Shown here one piece after another: positions 1-7,328 of a DNA stretch of 9,561 nucleotides. The notes below the pieces were generated by a model. The model worked only from the letters and a program-made list of their open reading frames with translations, searched no databases and was not told the origin of the DNA. Numbering within the stretch: the stretch's first letter is position 1; each line of letters opens with the position of its first letter. The DNA comes from Rickettsiales bacterium. Lineage in GTDB: Bacteria > Pseudomonadota > Alphaproteobacteria > Rickettsiales > UBA3002. Both the position numbers and the translations under genes were made by a program. Where the stretch lies: the NCBI GenBank assembly GCA_002725445.1, contig PBPD01000076.1:1-9561 (forward strand). Direction: 5' to 3'.

Positions 1-1
1 C

Positions 2-343
2 AAAGCCAATTTGATGGAAGAGCTGAAAAAAATTATTCGGGTGTTGCAAAAACAAATGCCTGATGCACCGCACAGCGTGTTGCAGGTGTTGGATGGTACT
101 ACCGGACAGAATGCCCTGCAGCAGGTGAAAGCCTTCAAAGAGCTGGTAAATGTCGATGGGCTGGTGGTTACCAAGCTGGACGGCACGGCAAAAGCAGGCG
201 TGATAGTGGCGCTGGCCAAAGAGTTTAAACTGCCGATTCATGCCATTGGCGTAGGCGAGCAAGTGGACGATTTGCAGCCATTTACGGCCGAATCTTTCGC
301 TGCACGTTTGGTTGGCGCGTCTGAGCTGCAAAACGCTGCTTAA
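2..343 (+). CDS. ftsY: FtsY, signal recognition particle receptor GTPase (C-terminal part only)
   Basis: This is the last ~113 codons of FtsY, the membrane-associated GTPase that docks SRP-ribosome complexes at the Sec translocon. The window opens inside the gene: the first codons read KANLMEEL, which in SRP GTPases directly follows the G3 motif DTAGR, so the A and N domains and G1-G3 lie off the left edge. Visible signatures are DGTTGQNA, the G4 guanine-specificity motif TKLDGTAKAG (T codon at 170) and the closing motif AIGVGEQVDDLQPF. The TTG at 11 and ATG at 14 are internal codons, not starts. The gene ends in TAA with a short tail after the last motif, as expected for FtsY. It is a housekeeping gene and probably a separate transcription unit from the T4SS operon, because a 138-base gap with its own promoter candidate follows. 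Confidence 0.95.
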   Translation, partial: KANLMEELKKIIRVLQKQMPDAPHSVLQVLDGTTGQNALQQVKAFKELVNVDGLVVTKLDGTAKAGVIVALAKEFKLPIHAIGVGEQVDDLQPFTAESFAARLVGASELQNAA

Positions 344-377
344 AGGCGTGCAATCCCTTGCAAAATCCGCTATCGTA

Positions 378-406
378 ACACAACCGTCACAATACTGTGC
401 TATAAC
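378..406 (+). promoter_or_regulatory. Candidate extended -10 promoter for the vir operon
   Basis: TGCTATAAC at 398-406 fits the sigma70-type extended -10 pattern (TG, one base, then TATAAC, which differs from TATAAT at one position). No convincing -35 box lies 16-18 bases upstream (aacaca/acacaa region near 378-383), which is usual for extended -10 promoters. It sits between ftsY and virB3 and would give a leader of roughly 65-70 bases. The -10 is flanked by the short inverted repeat CTGT(395-398)/ACAG(405-408). The call rests on sequence match only. Confidence 0.4.
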
Positions 407-430
407 AGAATCGGGGTAAACTCTTTTTGT

Positions 431-443
431 GGAGTACTACTCC
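431..443 (+). repeat. 13-base inverted repeat in the virB3 leader (possible operator)
   Basis: GGAGTA-C-TACTCC is a perfect 6-base inverted repeat around a single central base. It lies about 25 bases after the candidate -10 and ahead of the virB3 Shine-Dalgarno. As DNA it has the form of a dimeric-repressor site. As RNA it could only form a 4-pair stem (GGAG/CTCC) with a TACTA loop. No regulator is encoded nearby to support a specific assignment. Confidence 0.3.
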
Positions 444-467
444 TCTCGGCAAGAAAAACAATACCTT

Positions 468-475
468 AAGGGAGG
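468..475 (+). promoter_or_regulatory. Strong Shine-Dalgarno that fixes the virB3 start
   Basis: AAGGGAGG ends six bases before the ATG at 482. A closer ATG at 478 opens a frame that stops after six codons, so 482 is the start used. Confidence 0.7.
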
Positions 476-481
476 ATATGC

Positions 482-781
482 ATGGCCAGCACAGGTAGGT
501 TACAAGCCGATCCGTTATTTCAGGGGCTTGCGCGCCCGACGATGATCGCGGGGGTGAGCTTTTACTATTTCGTGCTCAACGCCATGATCACGATGGTCGC
601 ATTCATCAACACAGGTAATTTTCTGGCATTTCTGCTTGGGGTCGTCATTCACGGCTTTGGCTATCTATTGTGCATGAAAGAACCGCGCGCGGTCGAGCTG
701 TGGATGTTGCGCATGCGCACCGGCTTTAAATCATGGAACCGCGTTTATCACCACAACACTAACTCATATGATGTATTTTAA
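482..781 (+). CDS. virB3: VirB3, T4SS inner-membrane component
   Basis: This 99-residue protein matches VirB3 in size and layout. The N-terminal signature DPLFQGLARPTM (residues 10-21) precedes two hydrophobic segments (about 22-42 and 45-65) and a short basic cytoplasmic tail with conserved-looking KEPRAVELW (66-74) and the terminal NSYDVF. VirB3 is a small inner-membrane subunit that binds VirB4 and is needed for T4SS assembly; in many systems the two genes are adjacent or fused. Here they are adjacent: the TAA stop shares its last A with the virB4 ATG. A consensus Shine-Dalgarno precedes it. It is the first gene of the operon, with no pilin (virB2) gene upstream. Identification is from motif, size and neighbour. 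Confidence 0.93.
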   Translation: MASTGRLQADPLFQGLARPTMIAGVSFYYFVLNAMITMVAFINTGNFLAFLLGVVIHGFGYLLCMKEPRAVELWMLRMRTGFKSWNRVYHHNTNSYDVF

Positions 782-3174
782 TGCTGCAGCTTAACCGACG
801 CAAAGTTTCAAAACATAATGTATCCAAGCGGGAAGTCTCCGCATCCGACTTCATTCCCTATAAATACCATTGGGATAAGGAAACAATCATCACCCATAAC
901 AACGAGCTTCTGCAGGTGCTGAAGCTGGATGGTTTTTCGTTTGAAACCGCGGATGATGAAGATGTGGATTTGAAGAAAATGGTGCGTAATTCGCTGTATA
1001 AAAGTATGGCGGAAGGCACATTTGGGCTATGGTTCCATACGGTGCGCCGGCGTGTGGAGGAGTATCCCGGCGGGGCGCAGCCAGAGGGATTCGCGCAATA
1101 TGTCGATGACCGCTGGAAGGGCAAGCACCATTCGCGCGCTACATTTGTGAACGAGTTGTATGTGAGCGTGATTCGCAAGAAAGACACCCGCGGCGCAGCA
1201 AAGCTGGAGAATCTGTTCAAATCGATCGAGAAGCGCGCGGATAAAGGCTCAGAAGACGAAGACCTGCAGGAGATGCACAAAGAGCTGAAAGAAGTGGTGT
1301 ATCGTCTGCTCGCCACGTTCAAGGATTACGGCGCACAAGTGCTGACCACCAAAGACACGCCATATGGCCCGATGTCTGAGCCGCTGGAGTTTTTGGGGCG
1401 TTTGGTGAATTGCGGTGAAACCCAGCCGATGCTGGTGCCCAATATGGACATTGCCAGCTATTTACCGATGAACCGCTTATATTTTGGTCAGCGCGCGATT
1501 GAGGTGCGCACCCCTACCTCCAAAAAATATGCAGCGATTATCAGTGTGAAAGAATATGCGCCGCATACTGCGGCAGGCCTGCTGGATTCGTTTTTGCAAT
1601 TGCCGTTCGAGTTTATCATCGCCCAGAGCTATGAGTTTCTAAACCGGCAAACCAATATTGGCGCGATGCAACGCCAGCAAATGCGTATGCGACAGGCGGA
1701 AGATGTCGCAGTGAGTCAGGTAGCTGAAATCAGCGACGCGCTGGATATGGCGATGAGTGGGCATATTGCCTTTGGGTTGCACCATCTGACGGTGCTGTGT
1801 ATCGAGGATAATCTGGCGGCACTGGAGAGTGCGGTATCGATGGCGATTGCCGAAATGGTGAATGTAGGGATTAACCCGATCCGCGAAAAAATGGTGATGG
1901 AGCAGTGCTACTGGGCGCAACTGCCAGCCAATTTTGACATGGTGGGGCGGCAGGCCAAAATCAACACGCTCAACGTGTCTGGCTTTGCGTCGATGCATAA
2001 CTACCCATCGGGTAAAATTTCCGGCAACCATTGGGGCGACGCCGTCACCGTGTTCGACACTACGTCTGGTACACCGTATTACTTCAACTTCCATGCGCGC
2101 GATGTAGGCCACACTACCATCATCGGTCCAACGGGTGCAGGTAAAACCGTACTTATGAACTTCCTGTGTGCGCAAGCGCAGAAGTTTAATTGTCGCATGT
2201 TCATGTTCGATAAAGACCGCGGCGCCGAGATTTTCGTGCGTGCACTCGATGGCAAATACTCATTGATTGATCCGGGCGGCAAAACGGGTTTCAACCCGTT
2301 GCAATTGCCCGACACGATGGAGCATCGTACCTTTATTGCTGAATGGTTGAAGTCGCTGGTGACAGCGCATGATGAGCCATTTAATGCCGATGATATGCAT
2401 ATTATTGAGCAGGCGGTGGAGGGTAACTTTAAGCTGGCACCACAGGATCGCCGCTTGCGTAATCTGGCACCGTTTTTTGGTCTGGAAGGCCCGGGCACCA
2501 TCGCTGGCCGCCTGAAAATGTGGCACTCAGACGGGCAGTATGCCGGCCTGTTCGACAATGAGCTGGATATCGTCAATTTCGATAATGATACCGTGTTCGG
2601 TTTTGAAATGGGTGAAGTGCTGGCCAACAAAGTATGCGTTGTGCCAACCTTGCTCTATTTGTTCCACCGCATCAATATGTCGCTGGATGGCACGCCGACC
2701 ATGATCATTCTCGATGAGGCATGGGCGCTTCTGGATAACAAGATTTTCGCCACCAAAATCAAGGACTGGCTGAAGACCTTGCGTAAATTGAACGGTATGG
2801 TGGTGTTTGCGACCCAGAGTGTGGAAGATGCAACCGCCAGTGAAATCAGCGACACACTGATTCAGCAAACCGCTACGCAGATATTCCTGCCAAACCCGAA
2901 GGCGACGGATGAATATAAACGCGCGTTTATGATATCGGATCGCGAGTTTACCTTGTTAAAAACCACTGACCCGGGCACGCGCTATTTTCTGGTGAAGCAG
3001 GGCAAAGACGCTGTGGTGGCGCGCATTGACCTCTCCGGCATGGAGGAGGTGATTAACGTGCTTTCTGGCCGCGCCGAAACGGTGGGTATCATGAGCAAAG
3101 TGATCGAAGAAGTGGGGATGAACCCAGAGGATTGGCTGCCAGTCTTCCAACAAAGGGTGAAAGAGCATGGCTAA
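781..3174 (+). CDS. virB4: VirB4, T4SS ATPase
   Basis: This 797-residue protein is a full-length VirB4, the conserved AAA+/RecA-like ATPase at the cytoplasmic base of the T4SS that powers assembly and substrate transfer. The N-terminal ~400 residues are the VirB4/TrbE/CagE N-domain. The C-terminal motor shows a Walker A GPTGAGKT (449-456), then DKDRG (477-481) and KTGFNP (501-506), a Walker B MIILDEAW (641-648, D645/E646), and the VirB4-type ATQSVED (677-683). All the nucleotide-binding residues I can recognise are intact. It starts at the ATG overlapping the virB3 stop (TAATG) without a clear Shine-Dalgarno of its own, which suggests translational coupling. Its stop overlaps the next gene by 8 bases. 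The T4SS lacks a neighbouring virD4 or virB11, so VirB4 is the only ATPase in view. Confidence 0.97.
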   Translation: MLQLNRRKVSKHNVSKREVSASDFIPYKYHWDKETIITHNNELLQVLKLDGFSFETADDEDVDLKKMVRNSLYKSMAEGTFGLWFHTVRRRVEEYPGGAQPEGFAQYVDDRWKGKHHSRATFVNELYVSVIRKKDTRGAAKLENLFKSIEKRADKGSEDEDLQEMHKELKEVVYRLLATFKDYGAQVLTTKDTPYGPMSEPLEFLGRLVNCGETQPMLVPNMDIASYLPMNRLYFGQRAIEVRTPTSKKYAAIISVKEYAPHTAAGLLDSFLQLPFEFIIAQSYEFLNRQTNIGAMQRQQMRMRQAEDVAVSQVAEISDALDMAMSGHIAFGLHHLTVLCIEDNLAALESAVSMAIAEMVNVGINPIREKMVMEQCYWAQLPANFDMVGRQAKINTLNVSGFASMHNYPSGKISGNHWGDAVTVFDTTSGTPYYFNFHARDVGHTTIIGPTGAGKTVLMNFLCAQAQKFNCRMFMFDKDRGAEIFVRALDGKYSLIDPGGKTGFNPLQLPDTMEHRTFIAEWLKSLVTAHDEPFNADDMHIIEQAVEGNFKLAPQDRRLRNLAPFFGLEGPGTIAGRLKMWHSDGQYAGLFDNELDIVNFDNDTVFGFEMGEVLANKVCVVPTLLYLFHRINMSLDGTPTMIILDEAWALLDNKIFATKIKDWLKTLRKLNGMVVFATQSVEDATASEISDTLIQQTATQIFLPNPKATDEYKRAFMISDREFTLLKTTDPGTRYFLVKQGKDAVVARIDLSGMEEVINVLSGRAETVGIMSKVIEEVGMNPEDWLPVFQQRVKEHG

Positions 3175-4609
3175 GCTTAAACACATAATAGCATGTTTCA
3201 TGCTATGTGTGTTTGCGGTGCAAGCACTGCCCGCTGTGGCGCATGCCCAGACCGAGCCACAAGTGGCCGAAGGCGATACAGAAACACGTAAATGTATTCA
3301 CGAACCAGGCTCAGAGCAATTAATCGAGCGGATTGTGAATTGCGTACATTCCACAGTCGATATGGTGGTGGAGCGTTATTTCGATACGCTATATGTCTAC
3401 CTCGAAAACAGTATCAAGGCGGCCATTACATTCGCCGTTATTCTCTATGGCGTCTTATTAGCGGCGGGCGCGGTAGAAAATGTGGGGCGCGATACATTCA
3501 TTTTCGGCCTGAAGATCGCGTTTGTGATTGGACTGATCGACCAAACACCGTGGATTTACGAGCAGGTTAGCGACATGCTGAATGGCCTGACATACCTTGT
3601 CGCCGACTATGCCGAATTGCCTGTGAATGCTCGATGTCCCGACGCGACCAATTTATGGCAGCGACTGGACTGTATTATGGGTTTTACGGTGGGCACTGGC
3701 ATGGATATGAGTGGCCTGCAAAGCCTTGGTAAAGGGCTGGTGAATTTTATGTTCAGTAGCGCTGGTGCAGGCATGCTGGGCTTCTTTATTTTTATCATTG
3801 GTTTCTACGTTATCTTCACGCTCATATTCGCTGTGGCGCGCGTGATCCAGACCTATCTGGCTGCCTTGGTGGGTATTGGTTTTATGATGGCATTTGCGCC
3901 GTTATTTATCCCGATGATTCTGTTCAAATTCACCAAAGAGATCTTCGATAAATGGGCGCGTATTATTATCGCCTTTATTTTGCAGCCGGTGATACTGTTT
4001 GCCTATCTCGCGCTTATGATTATGGCGTTTGATATGATGCTGTTCACAGGCGAAAACTCGTATCTGCGTACCATCGCAGGCAATGATGCAAAAAGCTCCA
4101 GTTTTGATTTGAATGGCTGGATCGAGGCGAATGACGGTTTCAAGGAAGAGAATGTAGGCTTCGAAATTGATTTGCGCACCTCGGTTGACCGTAGCGGCCT
4201 GAGTCTGGAAGAAACCGGCGGTATGTTTGGTGACCGTATTCAGGGGTTCGTCGGTGACAGCGTGAAGCTGGACGGTGATGTGCTGAGTGTGGAGCTGCCA
4301 TACCGCGCTGTGGATTATACCAAGCTAGGGCAGGCGCGAAACCCTGCGCAGGATGGCAACGTACTGGCACAAAACGTGACCAGTAGCAGTATCATGTTGG
4401 CGTTGGCCAGCTTCCTATTTATCAGCATGCTGAACTATATTCCTAACCTGGCGCACGACCTGTCGGGTGGTGTATACGAGACACCGGGACTGTATCAGGG
4501 TGTGGGTAGTCAGCTGCCAGGGCAGGAACAATTGACGCAGATGGGAAGCGAGGCATCTTACGCCACCCGAAGCGGGATTAATAACATGCTGAACAGGGGA
4601 GGTGGCTAA
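3167..4609 (+). CDS. VirB6/TrbL-family T4SS channel protein, first copy
   Basis: This 480-residue polytopic protein belongs to the VirB6/TrbL family, which forms part of the inner-membrane path for T4SS substrates. A Sec signal peptide (1-27, cleavage after AHA) is followed by a short extracytoplasmic segment with C43 and C59. Hydrophobic segments lie near 83-103, 109-125, 196-222, 230-250, 262-292 and 406-426. The core APLFIPMILFKFTKEIF...W...LQP (244-274) is the part that looks most like VirB6. A second Cys pair (C157, C169) lies in the loop before the third segment. A polar loop of ~110 residues (293-405) has no Cys and precedes the last membrane segment and its DLSGG end. The ATG at 3167 overlaps the virB4 stop by 8 bases and has AAAGGGTGAAAG upstream. 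It resembles the rickettsial RvhB6 paralogs but is shorter than most of them. Confidence 0.88.
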   Translation: MAKLKHIIACFMLCVFAVQALPAVAHAQTEPQVAEGDTETRKCIHEPGSEQLIERIVNCVHSTVDMVVERYFDTLYVYLENSIKAAITFAVILYGVLLAAGAVENVGRDTFIFGLKIAFVIGLIDQTPWIYEQVSDMLNGLTYLVADYAELPVNARCPDATNLWQRLDCIMGFTVGTGMDMSGLQSLGKGLVNFMFSSAGAGMLGFFIFIIGFYVIFTLIFAVARVIQTYLAALVGIGFMMAFAPLFIPMILFKFTKEIFDKWARIIIAFILQPVILFAYLALMIMAFDMMLFTGENSYLRTIAGNDAKSSSFDLNGWIEANDGFKEENVGFEIDLRTSVDRSGLSLEETGGMFGDRIQGFVGDSVKLDGDVLSVELPYRAVDYTKLGQARNPAQDGNVLAQNVTSSSIMLALASFLFISMLNYIPNLAHDLSGGVYETPGLYQGVGSQLPGQEQLTQMGSEASYATRSGINNMLNRGGG

Positions 4610-5967
4610 TGGCACGTTTTAGCGTCCTTTCTCTGATGGTGTGTTTGCTTGCGATTCTGTTTATCGGCATGCCAGAACCTGTTTTTGCGGATGAAGATGC
4701 AGAAGGCATTATGGGCAGCGCATGCAGTGATGAAACCCGCATGACCCCGATCATCGTGGAGTGTATTCGCAATACCATATCGAACACGACAGAGGCATTC
4801 GCAGACAAATTTTCCGAATATCTGAAAGCCCCGATCTACGCCTTCTTGACGCTGGTGATTGTACTGTTTGGCGTGAAGCTGCTACAGGGCGAAGGCGAAA
4901 TGCAGAAGAAGTCGATTGTGCTGCTATTCAAAATAGCCGGCGTGCTGCTGTTTATCGATAGTCTGGGCGGTTTTATCCCAAGCGTGTTCACCGCTATGGA
5001 CGACACCCAAAATATTGTTACCAGCGCCATTATTGACAGTTCTGCTTATGAATGTTCGGTGCCTGCTTCTGCCTCCGATGAAATGATTGTCTGGTATCAT
5101 ACAGACTGCGTGCTGGGTAAAATTCTCGGCTTCGGCGATGAAATTTTATTGGCGGGTAGCTTGTTTGGTGTAGCGGGCTCGTTTTTGTGGAGTGGCACCT
5201 TTGGTGTGATTGCATTTTTCGAGGCCATCATTATTTTCATTTCGCTGATTTTACTGGTGCTGCGCACCGTCTTTTTCTTCCTGTCTGGCTATTTATTGGT
5301 GGGCTTCCTCATCATTATTTCGCCGATATTTATACCGCTTATTTTCATGGGCGTGACGTTCCAGTATTTCCAACGCTGGCTCAACGGTTTTATGGCGGCC
5401 ATGTTTATGCCGATCATCCTCATCGCCTATATGTCGTTTGCGATGCTGGTGCTCGACAAAGCACTGTTTGCGCCAGATAACGCTATTACTAAATTGATTG
5501 AAAGCGACACATGGGAAGAGATCTCGCGTGGTACTGACACGGCATGCGACTGGACTGTGCCTAACGATACAAGTCTGGCGCAGATGCTGGGCAAGGGAGC
5601 CGATGGCTGGGAGAAGGGCGAGGGCGAACGTGATTTGCTAAACCCATTGCGCGAAGGCTCAACGGATTTATGTGCCCTGACAGTGACTGGTAATGCCGTG
5701 GAATGGGAAGAACATGAGGAAACCCTCAAAGAATTGTCATGGGACATTATGGCTCTGGCAATTCTGGTCTTTTTGTTGGTGGGGCTACTGAATAAAGTAA
5801 TCGATATGGCGCAGTTTATGTTCCAGGGTCGTATTCTGACACGCATGGTACAGCAAGGCTTCGACCAGTCGTTGGGTATGCAGGCCGAGGGTGGTCAGCG
5901 CGGAATGATTGGTCAGGCGGTAGAGTCAGGCCGTAGCAGCATGATTAACATGGTAAGTAATAGGTAA
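4609..5967 (+). CDS. VirB6/TrbL-family T4SS channel protein, second copy
   Basis: This 452-residue protein is a diverged paralog of the preceding gene. It has a signal peptide (1-27, cleavage after VFA), an acidic mature N-terminus with C39 and C52, and hydrophobic segments near 75-92, 103-120, 183-220, 222-250, 258-285 and 376-398. Shared landmarks with the first copy are the paired N-terminal cysteines, the W162...DC167 element with C149 before it, and the ISPIFIPLIF...F..W core (238-258). Its polar loop (286-375) contains C313 and C355, which the first copy lacks. It starts by a TAATG overlap with the upstream stop and has the strong Shine-Dalgarno AGGGGAGG six bases ahead. It is likely another subunit of the inner-membrane platform; whether the paralogs co-assemble or alternate cannot be told from sequence. 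Confidence 0.87.
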   Translation: MARFSVLSLMVCLLAILFIGMPEPVFADEDAEGIMGSACSDETRMTPIIVECIRNTISNTTEAFADKFSEYLKAPIYAFLTLVIVLFGVKLLQGEGEMQKKSIVLLFKIAGVLLFIDSLGGFIPSVFTAMDDTQNIVTSAIIDSSAYECSVPASASDEMIVWYHTDCVLGKILGFGDEILLAGSLFGVAGSFLWSGTFGVIAFFEAIIIFISLILLVLRTVFFFLSGYLLVGFLIIISPIFIPLIFMGVTFQYFQRWLNGFMAAMFMPIILIAYMSFAMLVLDKALFAPDNAITKLIESDTWEEISRGTDTACDWTVPNDTSLAQMLGKGADGWEKGEGERDLLNPLREGSTDLCALTVTGNAVEWEEHEETLKELSWDIMALAILVFLLVGLLNKVIDMAQFMFQGRILTRMVQQGFDQSLGMQAEGGQRGMIGQAVESGRSSMINMVSNR

Positions 5968-5981
5968 CGCAAGGCGATAGT

Positions 5982-7253
5982 ATGATGAGCTCACTAGCGA
6001 AAAACAGATTTTCATTTGTGTTGATACTGGCACTGATATGCCTGTTGTTACCTTGGGAGAATATTGCTATGGCACAGGCAGGCAGCCCGCCGCCTAGCCC
6101 TTCGGCCACCTGTACCTCGGAGAGTATATTCGACATAGATCCCGACCCAGGTGATGACGGGATTATGACCCAGATCGTATCATACCTGAAGGACGTGCTG
6201 AACGACGCTTCGGAACGTTTGTTCGAAGGCATCACGGGCAATGCATCGTTTCAAAAAGCAGTCAGTGCTGCGATGATTCTGTTTATCACCATTTATGGGG
6301 TGATGTTTACTTTTGGTATTGTGCCTCTGCGCTTTGCTGATGCGCTGATACGGCTTATCAAATTCGCTATTATCTGGGCGCTTATGACCGATGGCTGGGC
6401 CTTCTTCAATGAGTATGCGGTCAAATTCTTCAACGATGGCACAGATGATTTGATCAATGCGGTGACGACTATCGCTTTCGGTGGTGATCCAACAGCGCCG
6501 GCGGCTGGCGACCCATCGCCTTTCCGTTATCTGGATGCGGTGGCCGCACAGGTATTCTCATCGAAAATGCTGGTAGCGCTGATGGGGGCATTCAGTACAG
6601 GTCCGTTCGGTCTGCTGGTTGGTGGCCTGCTGGGGCTGTCGTTAGGGGTGTTCCTGATGGCCTTTATTCAGGCGCTCTATACATATGGGCTGTCGCTGGT
6701 GGCTAAAGCATTGCTGTTTGGTATCGCGCCAATCATTTTTGTGTTTCTTCTGTTCGAGCGTACCAAAAATATCTTCACAGGTTGGGTCAACCAGCTGATT
6801 CACTTCAGCTTACTGCCCATATTGCTGTTTGCGTTTTTCTCGTTCTTCATCGTATTGATGCAGGAAGCCGTCGATAACATTCTGGATGTTGAGCTGTGCT
6901 GGGAGGGATTCCATGCCATTGAAGGCTCACCTGAGAATCTGGAAGGCTGGCGCTTTATCCCTGAAGATAAAGATGGCAACCCTATCGGCACAGGTGCGAC
7001 GGACTGGAGCTGGGAAGGGGCTATTTCCTGCCTTGAGAATAATCCGGGAGGCGATTGTCCGGACTTCCCGCTTAACTTTATTGATATTCTGGCATTCCTG
7101 ATTCTGTCTTATATTGCGTGGAAATTCTCTGATCTGGTGCAAATGATCGCGGCTGAGTTGTCGAGTACGGCACTGCTGGCTGACCGTCTGCACTTCGGTG
7201 GCGACACGGGCAATGGCGGCATCAGTAAAGTGTCTAACCTGTTTGGTAGATAA
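5982..7253 (+). CDS. VirB6/TrbL-family T4SS channel protein, third copy
   Basis: This 423-residue protein is the most diverged of the three VirB6 paralogs. A signal peptide (1-31, cleavage after AMA) leads into a Pro/Ser-rich stretch and a single early Cys (C44). Hydrophobic segments lie near 93-113, 120-138, 200-232, 235-258, 272-296 and 365-385. The family core is FGIAPIIFVFLLFERTKNIF..W (246-268), followed by an LLP element. It lacks the WxxxDC element of the other two copies; FRYLDAVAAQVF occupies that place. The polar loop (297-363) holds C306, C350 and C359. It begins 14 bases after the previous stop at the first of two adjacent ATGs (5982, 5985), behind a modest AAGGCGA ribosome site. 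ATG 5985 would remove one residue only. Confidence 0.85.
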   Translation: MMSSLAKNRFSFVLILALICLLLPWENIAMAQAGSPPPSPSATCTSESIFDIDPDPGDDGIMTQIVSYLKDVLNDASERLFEGITGNASFQKAVSAAMILFITIYGVMFTFGIVPLRFADALIRLIKFAIIWALMTDGWAFFNEYAVKFFNDGTDDLINAVTTIAFGGDPTAPAAGDPSPFRYLDAVAAQVFSSKMLVALMGAFSTGPFGLLVGGLLGLSLGVFLMAFIQALYTYGLSLVAKALLFGIAPIIFVFLLFERTKNIFTGWVNQLIHFSLLPILLFAFFSFFIVLMQEAVDNILDVELCWEGFHAIEGSPENLEGWRFIPEDKDGNPIGTGATDWSWEGAISCLENNPGGDCPDFPLNFIDILAFLILSYIAWKFSDLVQMIAAELSSTALLADRLHFGGDTGNGGISKVSNLFGR

Positions 7254-7284
7254 TTTGTGCCTCACAGGTTGAAGCAGGCTTGAC

Positions 7285-7306
7285 GCTGCGCGCATTAATG
7301 CGTAGC
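7285..7306 (+). other. Hairpin between the third virB6 and the virB7-like gene
   Basis: The 22 bases can fold into an 8-pair stem (two of them G-U) with a six-base CATTAA loop. No T-run follows, so it is not an intrinsic terminator. It sits 32 bases after the virB6 stop and just ahead of the virB7-like Shine-Dalgarno, where an mRNA-processing or stability element would be placed. TTGACG at 7280-7285 resembles a -35 box, but the matching -10 (TAGCAA at 7303) is poor. Confidence 0.3.
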
Positions 7307-7314
7307 AATAGAGC

Positions 7315-7321
7315 AAAGGAG
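7315..7321 (+). promoter_or_regulatory. Shine-Dalgarno of the virB7-like lipoprotein gene
   Basis: AAAGGAG ends seven bases before the ATG at 7329. This near-consensus site is the main evidence that the very short downstream frame is translated. Confidence 0.6.
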
Positions 7322-7328
7322 TTTATCT

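Noticed and set aside
349..362. TGCAA-tccc-TTGCA inverted repeat after the ftsY stop as a terminator
   Set aside because: The stem has only five pairs, mostly A-T/G-C mixed, and no T-run follows.
395..408. CTGT/ACAG dyad as a LexA (SOS) box
   Set aside because: The E. coli LexA spacing is 8 bases between the half-sites and alphaproteobacterial LexA uses GTTC-type sites; the spacing here is 6.
1639..2630. Several - strand frames of up to 183 codons across virB4
   Set aside because: They lie wholly within the intact VirB4 coding region, including its Walker A region, and their products have no recognisable features.
7280..7308. TTGACG...TAGCAA as an internal promoter for the virB7-like gene
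   Set aside because: The -35 match is good but the -10 matches TATAAT at only three positions, and the bases are also part of the hairpin.
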